A stretch of 64,000 nt of DNA from Cephalopachus bancanus (GCA_027257055.1 JAPVLO010000019.1:12233001-12297000); one strand, 5' to 3'. Counted from the first letter of the stretch, positions 1-12,095 are shown. Notes: generated from the letters alone by a model not told the origin. Program-made: numbers and translations.

Positions 1-578
1 AGGAGTTAGTCTTCTAGTCTGATGCCTTGCAGGGCTCTCTGAATCTCTTGTGTTTGAATGGTCACATCTCTGGTGAGATGAGGAAATTTTTCTTGGATAA
101 TTTCATGGAATGTTTCTTCCAGGGTGTTCTATTTCTCTCTATCTGCCTCAGTAAGGTCAATTAGGCTTAGGTTCAGCCTTTTGATGTAATCACACATCTT
201 TTGGAGATTTTGTTCCATCTTTTAAAGCTTCTTTTCTATTTTTAGCAGTTTGGGTTACTTCCATGTTTTGGTCCTCAAGCTCTGAGATTCTTTCTTCTGC
301 TTGATTAATTCTGCTTTCTATGCTTGTCAGTTTGTTATTTATTTCATTTACTGTATTCTTTACGCCATCATCTCAGTTATCAACTCCTTCATTCTTTCCT
401 CTTTCTCTCCTCATTTATATTCATTATCTCTATTAATATCTTGATATCTGAGTTTTGGATTTGAGACCAAGTCGTTCTGGAGGATCTTCATTGTTTGAGT
501 TCTGAAGTCTGTATTCTCAAGTGCTGTCTTCCCAGGAGTCTGGATGGCACCTGTGTTCTTCCTTTGGTTCTTCTTCAT
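1..578 (-). pseudogene. L1 ORF1 fragment (RNA-binding coiled-coil protein)
   Basis: The start codon is the complement of 576-578; the first residues read MKKNQRKNTG, matching the ORF1 start of the L1 at 42937 (MKKNQKKNIG). ORF1p is the trimeric coiled-coil RNA chaperone that coats L1 RNA. Leftward the coiled-coil region follows (the complement of about 240-320 encodes a leucine- and glutamate-rich stretch like the LSELEDQN of the other copy). No open frame of useful length survives, so it is broken by stops or frameshifts. It continues beyond position 1. Confidence 0.8.
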
Positions 579-1943
579 TTGTAATGATTTTCCTCCCCTT
601 TTCCCATCTCTTTAATTTAATTGTTCAGTGATAGGTTAAATAGCTTTCATTTCTGTTTGCTCAATCTCTTATTCTTCCTTATGTAAATTTTCTGGATTTG
701 TTCAATTAAAGTCGGACTGGGGGTGGGAAGTTTTGCCTTTTGCAGTTTTGAGAATGACTGAGGTATGATGGAGGGGTGCTATGCCTCTCCATTACCTCAG
801 AAGGTGTCTGCAGATCACAGTATCCACTCACTGGTGTGTGGGCCTCCTAGAGACCACTTCCCACCACCTTATTATCTGTCCATGCAATGAGAGCATATGT
901 ATGCTCCCTGAAACCAATTGAGATAAGAAAAAGAAAAAGTATGGGAAAAGGAAGAAGGGAGACAAAAGGAGGATGGAGAGAGTAGAAGAAGGAAAATAGA
1001 CACACAAGCTAACAGATAAACAAAGAAACAAACAAAAACAAGCAAACATACAAACAAAGGAAACCTGGTGATGCACTCGCCTTCAAAATTGCCCATACAC
1101 AAACAGAAAAGCTAAAAAACCTAAAAAACAAGCAAAAACAAAACAAATGGAAAAACATAAACAAAAACAGAGGGGAAAGTGCTCCCTCTCGTGACCATTT
1201 CTGGAATTTCAGGTTCCTTTCGTCGCTCCCCTTCACTCTTGGCACAGTCTGATCAGGTATTGCTCTTAGCACGGGTCAGACACCCCATAGACCGCTGTGG
1301 GAGGAGCGTCAATCAGATCAGACTCACTCAACTCTTCCACTGTAGCTGCTGCCGCCAAGTCTCCCACTAGATCCGACGTGTCCATGCCTGATCCAGCATG
1401 GGGGTGAGGCGTCTGTCTCTCCATGTTTGCTTCAGAAGTTTTTACTCTGGGCCAGTGATGCTTGATCCCAGAGGGGTATGAGATTGCCTCTGGGTCTCAG
1501 GTTGGAGGCTGATCAGAGTTGGGTGGACTAAAGCGGGTCTCTGCCGGGTCCTGGGACAGAGAAAATGGCGGCAGTCAGCATCTCCACACTGGCATTGGAG
1601 CTTAGCTCCAGATTTCCTCCCCACACCTTCTCAACATTCCTGCTGCCAATGCCCGGCCTACTGCTGCAGGTGGTGGTGTGGGTTAGGTGCCAGCTGCCAA
1701 GGAGCAGCTGCTCTGTGCTGCCTTCTCCCAAGAGATGCCTTGAGAATGGTGGACAATCCTGCCTGGGGCTCCCATCTCAGAGCAGGGATAGGTTACAGCT
1801 GCCTCTACAGTTCCAGGTGCTTGATCCCAAGACTTCCCTCAGATGGACATTCTCTCACTCACCTGCACATACCCATGCATGCAGACTCATCTTTATGGAC
1901 ACTCACCCATGCAGAGACTCTCACACTCTCACCGGTTCCGTCA

Positions 1944-1950
1944 CCATCTT
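1944..1950 (-). promoter_or_regulatory. YY1-like motif at L1 5' end
   Basis: The minus strand reads CCAAGATGG about 10 bp inside the L1 5' end. In human L1 a YY1 site of this form near the first bases directs accurate transcription start (established for human L1). Function here is inferred from position and motif only. Confidence 0.45.
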
Positions 1951-1989
1951 GGTCCTGATTCAAGTCTATACATTTAAAGTTGGAAGAAA

Positions 1990-2258
1990 GCCAGGCTCGG
2001 TGGCTCAGCCTGTAATCCCGTGCCTTTGGGAGGCTGATTGCCTGAGCCCACGGGTTCGAGACCCGCCTGGGCAGCGAGACCTCATCTCTACAATAAATCA
2101 AACGATTAGCCGGGTGCGGTAGCGGTAGCGCATGCCTGTAATTCCGGCTACTCGGAAGGCTGAGGCGGAAGGATCGCAGGAGCCCAGCAGGTCGAGGCTG
2201 CACGGCCACTGCACTCCGTCTGGGCGACCGAGTGAGACTTCAACTCAAAAAAAAAAAA
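1990..2258 (+). mobile_element. Alu dimer, lineage-specific type
   Basis: Starts GCCAGGCTCGGTGGCTCAG, has the left arm, the linker with CTCATCTCTACAATAAATC, the right arm, and an A tail at about 2247-2258. A perfect 18-bp direct repeat (ATTTAAAGTTGGAAGAAA) lies at 1972-1989 and 2259-2276, so this is a clean target-primed insertion. The right arm is shortened: the GGCC hairpin segment seen in the copy at 6495 is partly missing. Inserted just outside the 5' end of the L1 at 1-1958. Confidence 0.95.
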
Positions 2259-2276
2259 ATTTAAAGTTGGAAGAAA

Positions 2277-5200
2277 TAAGAATAAAAGAGCCAGATCAAA
2301 GTTTTATACAATGGAATTTCATCGGAGAAACTTTTGTCTCTCTACACTGGATTGTTTTGTGTTTCCTAAACAACATCTGCTGCCTTCTATAACTTCCATA
2401 AAACAGAATAAAGTAGCTGGATTGGAACTCCAAGTATTTAAATCAATCAGAGAACAAACTGCTTGAAATTTTATTTCAGATTATATGTACTAGGAATTTA
2501 TTTCTAAGTCAACTTTTTCTTCTGAGGCTTTCTCCCCACAAAGGAGATATTTTTATTTTAAATTGGAAAAATTGCCTCCATGGTCTTATATAGTTCTGAG
2601 AGTAGCCTTGGGGATATTTACAGTTAAATCTGTTTTCCAACATGGTTGAAACTCTCTCAATTCTTAAACTTTATCATCACTATAATCTTATTTGTATGCT
2701 TTGTTAATCTATACCATTCACAAGTATTTTCATCATTTATATTGTCAGCTATCCATGACATAACCTTTGCTAAGATTGTAATCAAGTCACCATTGCAAAG
2801 AGAGTGGCACATAGACATCTGTACTGGTTATTATCAACAGGTGGAGTGTTAAGGAGACCATACAATATGCCATGATTTCAACATTGCAAAATCATTGTCT
2901 CCTTTTTGAAAAAAACTGGCAGTGGCAATCATCATAATGTATGACACCATTTGTTTTGCTGGTTACATTTTTGTCAGTGTCCATTGAAGTGGTGTGTAGT
3001 GTCTATAGACAACTTTGTCTTTAAAATGAAAGTATAGAATGGAATATGTTGACAAGCATACATAAATATTTTGTCATCAGTATCTCTCGGGACCTGCGAG
3101 CTGGACTTGCCAAACATTTTCACTCCTATCATGAAGGATTGTTCAGTTATATTGTTGTCTTTGTATTCTGCTTTCATCAACAGAATAATACAAAAGTCCC
3201 ATTCTACCTAATAATTTTTGTTCACTTTTCTTTAAGAATGTGAACATTATGAACAAATATTTTATACTCTATCATCTTTTAATTTGATCAGAGGCTCTTA
3301 TTATGGACATGGAAGAGTTTTTAATGCTGATCTCACCGAACTGGAAACTTCCAAAATGACTTAAGTCTTCATAGATTGATAGTAACTAATAATATTTCTT
3401 AAGATAGCAATTACACACAAGACAGGGTCAGAGTTGCCCTGAATGAAATTCAATAGTTTTTTAAAAACACACTAAGAAAGGTGGTCCCTGCATTTTTTTA
3501 AAATTAAACTGTGCAACTTAGAAAATGATTGTAAAAATAAAGCCCATAAGACTTTGTTGTTTGAAAGGTGGGTACAATTCAGGTTTTCAACTTAGACCTA
3601 AGAATTAAGCTAAGCAGTATTTCTATATAAATTTATAAATAACTTCAAGGAAAAAAAATACTGGATTGAGAATCAAGTGATATGTTTTAAATGTTTATTT
3701 TCACACTTTCTACTAGCCAAATTTAAAGAAAATACTGAGTTTGGCAAAATATGAAGATTAACTTGTTCAGTGATTTTATTGAGCATATAGTGTGGGATAG
3801 TCATGCAAAAAGGAGAAAGATATTGTCTCAAAGGCACTCCTGAACTGTAATAGTCCATACTTCCAAATCACTACAAGATTTGTGGATAAAAATATTAAGT
3901 AACTTTATTTTTCCAAGACTAGATAATGTCTTGGCTTGATTTACTCTTTATTTTGTACTGGGCTTCCTTAAGAACAAATCAATATGGTTCTTAAATTTTC
4001 TTAATCACTTTTAGTTCTACAGATTTTATTTCATTTAAAAACCTTAAACTCATATTTAATATTCTCCCCTTGGTCTACCTTTTTCTTTCCTCTCCTGCCT
4101 CTCCATGTGGTTTTGAAGCATAGAGAGAAGAGAAATTTCTCCTTGGGAGAGAGCCTTTGGTTAGGTCCCCTTGTTTAACTCACATTTATGGGTTCATTGA
4201 GGAAAAGCAGAGGATTCAAGAGACCCTACTGTCCATCCAGGATCCAATCCCAATCAACTCGCAAGATCTGACAGTCCCTTGTAATACTCAGCTCTAATTT
4301 ATGACTGAATCCCACTGGACAGTCCCCACGCTTCCATTCTTTTAAGGAACTAGTGTCTTTGTCATTGAAATCATGCTCTCCAGCAAGATTTCAGCCTTCA
4401 ATTTCATCCTACTGGGGCCTCTGGTCAATTCAAGAAGTTGGGGAAAGACAGGTTTTCCTGAACTCTCTCCTTGCTCCCCATCATCCTCAGTTGCTCCAAA
4501 TGTTAAAGGCTGCGTCTCCACCGCTCCGGTGCAGCCTACTTTGCTTCTGATGGTCAAATGGAGTCTCACCCAGGAGAATTTGGTAACTTCATTCTCAAAT
4601 CCTGCTATTGCTTATACTCTCCAGAAAAGCCCAGGGAAACCAAATAATTTAAGCAGTATCTTCTGTTACATGCAGTCTCTTGAAAGTTTTCACTAAGATT
4701 AGCTGTCACTTAGTAGTCACACTCAAGTAAGGGAGATTTCCTTTTACACTACTGGCAATTTGCTTGCAATAATATTAATAATTTTTACATAGCAGGCAAA
4801 TTATAAGTAATCCGAGCCAAGAAGCAAAATAAAGGTAATCTCTAAGTAATCATAAATATTATAAAGACTATTACTCAACTCAAATTTGCATTGAAACTAT
4901 GAATCTAAGTGGTCAAGCTAAAGCATGTGATGTCTTTGGAAATTTTAGCATATCTCGTTTAAGTATTATCTGAAAATGAGAGATTGCTGAGTTTAAAACT
5001 CTCATGGCAAAATAGAGAATTAATATGGTTAACTATGAAAGTGCATATAAGACATGAATTATCTAAATAATTTATTTGATTTTTGCATCATTTAATTCTA
5101 CTTATTATATTTGAGGTTAATAGATTTCTTTTCTTTCCATTTTTTAAACAGAAAATAGGTGGCTGTTAAAATTATAGATTATTATTTTTGAAGTTATTTT

Positions 5201-6480
5201 TTATTAATTTAAAATAAATAATTTACCAAGTTTGAGCCATTCTGTTAACAAAGTAAAAGAAAACTGATACCAAATTATTTTTCAATTAATGTCTATTTTA
5301 AGCAGCTTCTTTAGCAAACCATAGTAAAAAACAGGAGCAAAATGCTAACTTACTAAACTCAATGCAGTGCTACCTAATCACACTTAGTCTGTAAAACCTC
5401 TAAACATATAAATAATGCATTTATATACACATATAATTCTGTCATCATATTGCTCAAAATATGAGTGGCAATATTATTTATAAAACTTTTAAGCAGGACA
5501 CTGTGTTTATAAATAGTTTTGCTTACATATCAACTTTTTAAAACACTAATTTTAAAATACATTTTTTTACATGAGTTCTACATCTGGAGAGTGAGGGAGG
5601 AAACACTTTAATCAAGCCAATTCTTTCCTGCAAAAAGAACAGAAAACTCAGATGTCAGAATATTAAGACTGTTAGAGCCATAAATGCAATCTTAACACAT
5701 AAGGGGACAAAGAACAGAAACTCTTGAGTTCATAGTTCTATTTTTTCAAACTAGTAAAGATATTAGATGAGATAAACAAAATCTATAAAATCACAACTTA
5801 ATCAACCATGAGGGTTAAAGAATTTAATAATTTGACATTTACTTGAGACATTGAAGAACAAGATTTGCATAATTCTTATAATCTTAATCAGAATGTGAAT
5901 TATAGAAATGATGGCTTCATTATACCATTTGAAAGTACATTTGTGTTATAACAACCATCTCACTGGACTTTGGAGATAATTTTACAACTATACATATTGC
6001 AGGTACAGGGAGACAAAAGTAATCTTGAACAAATCTATATAAATAAAGTATCTTTGGGATTTTATGTTCAATTGTAACTTTGATCAATTTTTCCAGAATG
6101 ATCAGGGACCATGTTGGGAGTGCCTAAAGAATGCATAGCAAATATTTGGCACAGAATAAATTGTACAAACAGAATAAATGAGCAAATAAATGAGGAGGCG
6201 CTCTGAAATGCTAAGCATTAATTTTGTCTTTAATAAGAAAATCATTTTCAGAACTTTGTGGCCATAGCACTCAAATTTTTTTTTTTTTTTTTTTGCCAAA
6301 AATTCTTATTTCATCATCTATTTTTACCCATTTCTTGCAGCCAATTCAAAGAGTGAAAGAAACAAATACACACAATTAATTCTAAGGAACATATTTCAGA
6401 GTCTGAACACAATTTCAAAGCAGAATTTTCAAGGTTTTTCAACATTGGTAATACCAATTTTCCCCTTCGAGATGGCAAAC
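2277..6480. other. No gene seen; unassigned AT-rich DNA
   Basis: I recognise no gene or named repeat here. The block at about 4060-4700 is richer in G+C than its surroundings and holds overlapping open frames of 65-107 codons on both strands, none with a recognisable motif or composition. A 20-base T tract lies at about 6277-6294. The rest is AT-rich with short homopolymer runs. Old, strongly diverged repeats could be present and unseen. Confidence 0.5.
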
Positions 6481-6494
6481 AAGAATATGCTGCA

Positions 6495-6791
6495 GCCGGG
6501 CTCGGTGGCTCAGCCTGTAATCCCGCGCCTTTGGGAGGCTGAGGTGAGTGGATTGCCTGAGCCCGAGGTTCGAGACCCGCCTGGGCAGCGAGACCTCATC
6601 TCTACAATAAATCAAAAAATCAGCCAGGCGTGGTAGCGCGTGCCTGTAATTCCGGCTACTCGGAAGGCTGAGACGGAAGGATCGCCGGAGCCCAGCAGGT
6701 CGAGGCTGCGGTGGCCGGGAGCGGCCACTGCACTCCAGTCTGGGCGACAGAGTGAGACTCCGACTCAAAAAAAAGAAAGAAAGAAAGAAAA
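6495..6791 (+). mobile_element. Alu dimer, lineage-specific type (near-complete copy)
   Basis: Complete left arm, linker and right arm with a tail of A and GAAA units to about 6791. Flanked by the 13-bp direct repeat AAGAATATGCTGC at 6481-6493 and 6792-6804. This copy shows the derived right arm best: GTAATTCCGGCTACTCGGAAG, then AGCAGGTCGAGGCTGCGG and the hairpin GTGGCC-GGGAGC-GGCCAC. The A and B box regions of the 7SL-type pol III promoter lie in the left arm. Open frames crossing it are Alu translation artefacts. Confidence 0.96.
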
Positions 6792-6804
6792 AAGAATATG
6801 CTGC

Positions 6805-7730
6805 GTCCCCTGTCTTAGCACAAACCCTAGCTACAGTTAAGAAGATAAGTTTTTTAAAGTTAGCTCAATAGTTAAGTTTTTGAGAACCAAAAACGATGTG
6901 TTCTAACCACAACACTCAAAGCAAAGGAAACTGAATTCAAGAAAAAAACCGCAACCTAGAATACAAGAAAGAGACCAGAAAATACAGCCACAAAGGTCAA
7001 AGCAACTCCAATGAGGACTGAAAAACCACAAGCAAAAAGGCAATGAGAAACACAGCACGGAGGTTGGGGGAAATTTCCACATCTCAGGAAGATAGCCAAG
7101 GTGGTAGACCCCTTCTGACAACCACTCCCTCACTTCAACCAGTAGGGGTAGTTTCCAAGTGTCTGTCTGGCTCCAAGGGCAATTTCTATTTAGTTTTTTT
7201 TCAAATGCTATTCCCTCAGAACCAAAGACAGGGTCTGGAAAAATGTATTGAATTAGTAGATAAAACAAGTTTAGACCAGAAAATAAAGATCTGGATTTTC
7301 TAGTTATGTGAGTTCAAGCCAAATAAATTTGTACGGCAGCATGAATTTATCTATCAGTATGGCTGTGTGTCTACCTACCTATGTGTTCATTTATTTACTT
7401 AACACTGCATTTAGGGTCCCAAATCCCACAAGGCTAATCCGCCTTTCGCATCAAACTATCTTGCATCTTCCCCCTGCTTCCCTCCCCCGCAACATACACA
7501 CCAGGTGACTGCTGATGTACCATGTGAAAGATGCTTCTGGAGTTCCCTCCCTATCACTTGTCTAGAGGAGTTGATTCTAACCTATGTTAATAATGCCTGG
7601 AGTTTGCCTTTGAGGGTTGCCAAACTGTACTTTAATCCCATGAGCTGTCAGAGAAAGCACCACAGTGTCTGCTGGTGTACCTTCTACCGGGTTACAGGCA
7701 CTATTAACAGCAATGTAAATAAATAATGTT
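6805..7730. other. No gene seen
   Basis: No recognisable gene. The stretch 6900-7300 has open frames of 86 and 121 codons on opposite strands with no identifiable domain; its base composition is more balanced than nearby DNA and it may be an old interspersed repeat that I cannot name. Confidence 0.4.
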
Positions 7731-7968
7731 GCTGGGCCCAATGGCTCAGCCTTTGGAAGGCCAAGGTGAGTGGATTGCCTGAGCCCGCGGGTTTGAGACC
7801 CGCCTGGGCAATCTGGCGAGACCTCGTCTGTACAATAAATAAAAAAAATTAGCCGGGCGTGGTAGCACGTGCCTGTAGTTCCAGTTACTTGGAAGTCTGA
7901 GGCGGAAGGATCGCCGGACTCCAGTCTGGGCGACAGAGTGAGACTCCAACTCAAAAAAGAATAAATAA
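7731..7968 (+). mobile_element. Alu dimer with shortened right arm
   Basis: Starts GCTGGGCCCAATGGCTCAG and carries the same linker (TACAATAAAT) as the copies at 1990 and 6495. In the right arm the sequence jumps from GGAAGGATCGCCG directly to GACTCCAGTCTGGGCGAC, so about 45 bp including the GGCC hairpin are missing. A-rich tail of AATA units to about 7968. The short direct repeat AATAAATAAT flanks it but is low complexity, so the target duplication is uncertain. Confidence 0.9.
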
Positions 7969-8034
7969 ATGAATAAATAATCTTTTAGTGTAAGGGAAGA
8001 AACACATCATATTCCCAAAGCATACAAACCCCAG

Positions 8035-8246
8035 AGCAGAACTCCCTGAGTGGCTCCTCATACAACCTTGGGCTAGGAACACAATTTTCTTCCACTCAGT
8101 TTTCTCACCTATAAAATGGGAAATAAATGATTTGCCTACTTCACAGAGTTTATGAAAATGGCATGATTAATATAAGTAAATTTCTTAAAATAGTCCCTGG
8201 CAATTAATGTTTAGTGAATGATAGCTGTTATTAATTAAAATGAATT
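8035..8246 (-). mobile_element. MIR (tRNA-derived ancient SINE)
   Basis: On the minus strand this matches the MIR layout. The plus-strand phrases CTCAGTTTTCTCACCTATAAAATGGG near 8097 and AATTAATGTTTAGTGAATGATAG near 8200 are typical of the complement of the MIR core and 5' body. Diverged, as expected of a pre-primate SINE. No target duplication visible. Confidence 0.82.
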
Positions 8247-10094
8247 GCAGCAAAAACAGAAAAAAAATCTTCTAAAGAGGTCACCTATTCTTTTTTGAGA
8301 CTTAGATCAAACGGTTTTCTTTTTGTTTTTCCTGTTTTTATTACTCTAGGTATTTTCCCTCACAGCCTCAGTTCACCGGCCTTAGCTCGGTATGAGATGC
8401 AGTCCTACAGGGTTAGGGATTCAGAAAGAAGGTATCTGCCTCCCAAGCTTCTGTTCCTTTATCTCTAAAATAGAACAAAAAGCTAAATTTCCTGAAAATA
8501 GGCAATATTCCAGTTGCCCATCTTTTGTTACCCGTCCATGCCCCCCCATTTTATCGATAACTCTCATTTATAAGTTCTAAGATGCCAATAATAAGGAAGA
8601 AGAAAGGCATTCATAGAAACACATAGGGAGGAAATTGAGTAACATCCTTCTCGGGCTGACCTACAGCTCCTGTTACTGCTTGTTTCTCCCGATGGCCACA
8701 GGCCTTCAAAGCAGACTGTCCAGAGCACCAAGGGACTCATCAAAAATGAAGTGCAAGTTGAGTTATGTTAATTGAGAGTGTCTACACCAATAGTCTGAGG
8801 GCGTATAAGCAGTTTGTCTTTGTTGCTTCATCATTAGTCATTGTAGCTCTGCCTCAAATTCTTTCACTTTTAAAAGAGCATGATATCAGTTTCACAGCTC
8901 AAAGGGATTTGGGGAAATTAATGAGATTACATAACTGTTAAATTAAAGAGAAAAGAGTCAAAGAGCTCAGGAGAAAGGCAGCGAATAAATCTGAGATTTC
9001 AGCGAGTGGAGGGTAAGGGGCTTCAAACCCTTCTTATAGATTGTTTTGATGTATTCTTAACAGAAAAAGGAGGATTATATATTTAGGAGGCTTAAGACAA
9101 TTTTTAAACCCTTCTAAATTCCTCTTACAAAGATATTTTAGAGTTATTTCTCAGTTGCCGAATAAAATACAGTTGAAAACAATTGCATGATACTGTGCTC
9201 TTGCCATTTTTGTAAATAAAAGAATCTTACAAGAAATGACAACCAGATATGGAAAAGTATTTCAGATCATTTAGTTTATCTATGACCAGCATGCAAGTCC
9301 GAGGCTACATTCTATTTTCTGGTCTCTTATTCAGAATACCTGAGTTTTTTCAGAGATACATATTTTTCAATTCATCCTGATAGACACCTATCTTCCAATA
9401 TATTTCCCCATTCTGTGTTTTAAATACTACAAGCATTTTCCTTTATTAATCATTTCAATCTTCTTCTGAAGAGTTTCTTTCTGAGGCTAACACCATTCTG
9501 ATATTTATAGAAAAATGCATATTTACATATTACTTCAGTTTCCAGTGTTTCAGATTACCCTAAGTCTTAGTTTGGGAAATAATGCTATTCAGCATCTGAT
9601 CAAGTAAGACTAATAATCTCTTTTTTAAAGATCTTAGATTTGAACTTATTCACTTTCCTTGATATCACCACGATGGCTACACTGAAACAAGGTAATTTTT
9701 ACTTAACATTCAATGAAAACTGTAGAGTTTAAGTGAAAATAATAGAGTTGACCTTGATATCTGATAGGAATGAAGCAAACTTTGGTATATTCCCAAACAA
9801 CAAATGAGCCCAGGAAGTGTTAACACTTCTATTAAGTAAAGATACTTTCCCATAACTCTAAGAGATCGTTTCACAGACTATTTGATGATATCCACTTTAC
9901 CTCTTAATAACTTGTGCTGCTTTGGTTCTATTTCAGAAAAGGAGAACTCCACAGCGAAAAAAACAATACCTTGCAAATATTTTCTTCTTCAATGGATAAA
10001 ACCTAAAGTTTAAAAATGCAGTTTTCTAGAAATTTGTTCAGCATGCAAATAGAAGTCTTGCACATTTTTCAATTTTTCTTTGTAGCAAAGTGCA
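8247..10094. other. No gene seen
   Basis: Mostly AT-rich unassigned DNA. An open frame of 62 codons at 8392-8580 has no recognisable domain. Nothing that I can place as an exon, RNA gene or named repeat. Confidence 0.45.
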
Positions 10095-10861
10095 CATTGC
10101 ATTTTCCATATCAACAATTTTTAAGTGTATAGTTCAGAGATTAAGTATATTCATTCTGTTGTACAATTACCACTACTATCCATCTCCAGAACACTTTTCA
10201 TATTACAAACTGAAATTCTATGCTCATTAAATAATGTTCAGTATTTACTCCTCACCCTCTGGAAACCACAAATCTGCTGTTTCCATTTAAATGATTTGGG
10301 GTACTCTAAGTACCTAAGTCAAATCACACTATGTCTTTTATCTTTTAGTGACTGGCTTATTTCGCTTCACATAATATCCTCAAGATTAATCTATAATGTA
10401 GCACGAGTAAAAATTTATTTTCTTTTTAAGACTGAGCAATACTTCACTGAATGCATAGTCCACACTTTGCATACCCATTCATTTGTTGATTGACACATCT
10501 GTTGCTTCCTTATTTTAGCTATTGCAGCCAATGCTACCATGAACATGTGTATACAGATATCTCTTTAAGACCCTGCATTCAATATTTTTAGGTGCATGTT
10601 ATAATTCTATTTTTAGTTTTTTGAGGAACTGCCATAATGTTTTTCACAGCAGTTGCACCATTTTACATTCATACGAATAGTGCACAAGTATTCCGGTTTT
10701 TCCACATTTTCATCAACACATGCTATTCTTTCTGTTTGGTTTTGGACTAGTAGCCATCCTATCCCATATGTGAAGTGGTATCTCATCATGGTGTTGACCT
10801 GCATTTCCTAATGATTAATGGTGTTGAGCATCTTTTCATGTGCTTATGGGCCATTTGTATC

Positions 10862-11280
10862 TCCCCGTGTAATGTGGTAACCTCAAATCTGAGAGGGTTT
10901 GCACATAAAGTTCTTTACCCATTCCAAAGTAGTCACCTGGAGGTCCAGCAGGGAAAGACATTGGTTTATTAGAACTAACAGGAGGCACCAATGGTGGCTA
11001 TTCAGTGAAGAAAGAATCCACACCTCAGAACATTACAGCAAATAGTTTTATAATCAAGCAAGTTAATTATTCAAAATGCTATACAGTGTTTACAATTACA
11101 GCGAGTAAAGGCACTGCCCACATTGTTATCAGCTCTGCTCAGTCACCTGCATCCCATGACTCTTTACTGGGAATGCATATCCCGCAGAGACCAGTCTTGG
11201 CTAGAGGCTGCTTCCTGAAGGAAGGGGCAGACGGAAGTCAGGAAAAGAATCTATGTCCAGACAATTACTTCACACCTTGG
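10862..11280 (-). mobile_element. Solo LTR-like element inside old L1
   Basis: About 420 bp that interrupt the L1: host L1 sequence stops after ATTTGTATCTCC (10861) and resumes at GAGAAATGTC (11281). On the minus strand it has a polyadenylation signal AATAAA (complement of 10965-10970) near its 3' end, as an LTR would. I cannot name the family, the TG/CA ends are not certain, and no target duplication is clear. Confidence 0.5.
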
Positions 11281-11314
11281 GAGAAATGTCTATTCAAAGC
11301 CTTTGCCCATTTTT

Positions 11315-11599
11315 TTTTTTTTTTTTGAGTTGGAGTTTCACTCGGTCACCCAGACTGGAGTGCAGTGGCCGCTCCCGGCCACCGCAGCCTCGCCTGCTGG
11401 GCTCTGGCGATCCTTCCGCCTCAGCCTTCCCAGTAGCAGGAATTACAGGCATGCGCTACCATGCCCGGCTGATTTTTTGATTTATTGTAGAGATGAGGTC
11501 TCGCTGCCCAGGCGGGTCTCGAACTCGCAGGCTCAGGCAATCCACTCACCTCAGCCTCCCAAAGGCACGGGATTACAGGCTGAGCCACCGAGCCCGGCT
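11315..11599 (-). mobile_element. Alu dimer, lineage-specific type
   Basis: Inverted Alu beginning with a T tract and GAGTTGGAGTTTCACTCGG, with the hairpin GTGGCC-GCTCCC-GGCCAC and ending in GAGCCACCGAGCCCGGC. Direct repeats CTTTGCCCATTTTT at 11301-11314 and 11600-11613 are the target duplication, within the old L1 at 10095-12170. Confidence 0.95.
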
Positions 11600-11688
11600 C
11601 TTTGCCCATTTTTAATGTTGGTTTATTCTTTTTGTTGTTGTTGAGTTTTTAGAGTTCTCTATATATTCTAACTCTTAATCCTTTATCA

Positions 11689-12095
11689 CAGTAGCCCCTA
11701 ACCTTTTTGGCATCAGGGACCACATTCATGGAAAACAATTTTTTCCTGGGGTCAGAGGTGGGCAGGGATGTGCAGTCAAATCTTACTGCTAATGTTAATC
11801 TGTATTTGCAGCTGCTCCCCAGCACCAGCACCACTGCCTCAGCTCCACTTCAGATCATCAGACGTTAAATTCGCATAAGGAATGCTCAACCTAGATCCCT
11901 CGCATGCACAGTTCTCAACAGATTTCACAGTCCTCTGAGAATATTATGCCTCCATTGATCTGACAGAAGGCGGAGCTCAGGCAGTGATGGGAGTGATGGG
12001 AGTGGCTGTAAATACAGATTAACATTAGTAGTAAGTGTAAATACACTCACGTGCCACTTATCTCCTGCTCTGTGACCCAGAGTTGAAGACCCCTG
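11689..12095. mobile_element. Non-autonomous hAT-type DNA transposon
   Basis: 407-bp element flanked by the perfect 8-bp duplication CTTTATCA (11681-11688 and 12096-12103); 8 bp is the hallmark of hAT transposition. The ends are CAGTAGCCCCTAACC and ...GTTGAAGACCCCTG, imperfect terminal inverted repeats. Inside, TTACTGCTAATGTTAATCTG (from 11784) recurs inverted at about 12006-12035, so the element is largely self-complementary. It contains GGCATCAGGGACCAC near its left end, a phrase I know from a dispersed mammalian hAT repeat. No transposase; the open frame across it is chance. Confidence 0.88.

Larger units (their letters stand above)
1..1958 (-). mobile_element. L1 retrotransposon, 5' part (5' UTR and start of ORF1)
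   Basis: Read on the minus strand this is the 5' end of a LINE-1. The sequence near 1944-1955 reads CCAAGATGGTGACGG, a typical L1 5' end, followed by about 1380 bp of GC-rich then purine-rich 5' UTR, then ORF1 from about 578 running left out of the window. The 5' UTR length matches the 1362 bp of the complete L1 at 41575. An Alu starts about 30 bp beyond its 5' end. The 3' half lies outside the window, so target duplications and completeness cannot be judged. Family assignment is confident; the exact 5' boundary is good to about 10 bp. Confidence 0.88.

Noticed and set aside
4373..4696. 107-codon frame as a possible gene
   Set aside because: No motif, no splice or codon-usage support, and overlapping frames on the other strand; left as unassigned.
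6439..6768. 109-codon frame with a plausible-looking protein (and similar frames at 11303-11644, 34013-34480 and 54137-54409)
   Set aside because: These are Alu sequences translated; the same peptide recurs in every Alu of this group.
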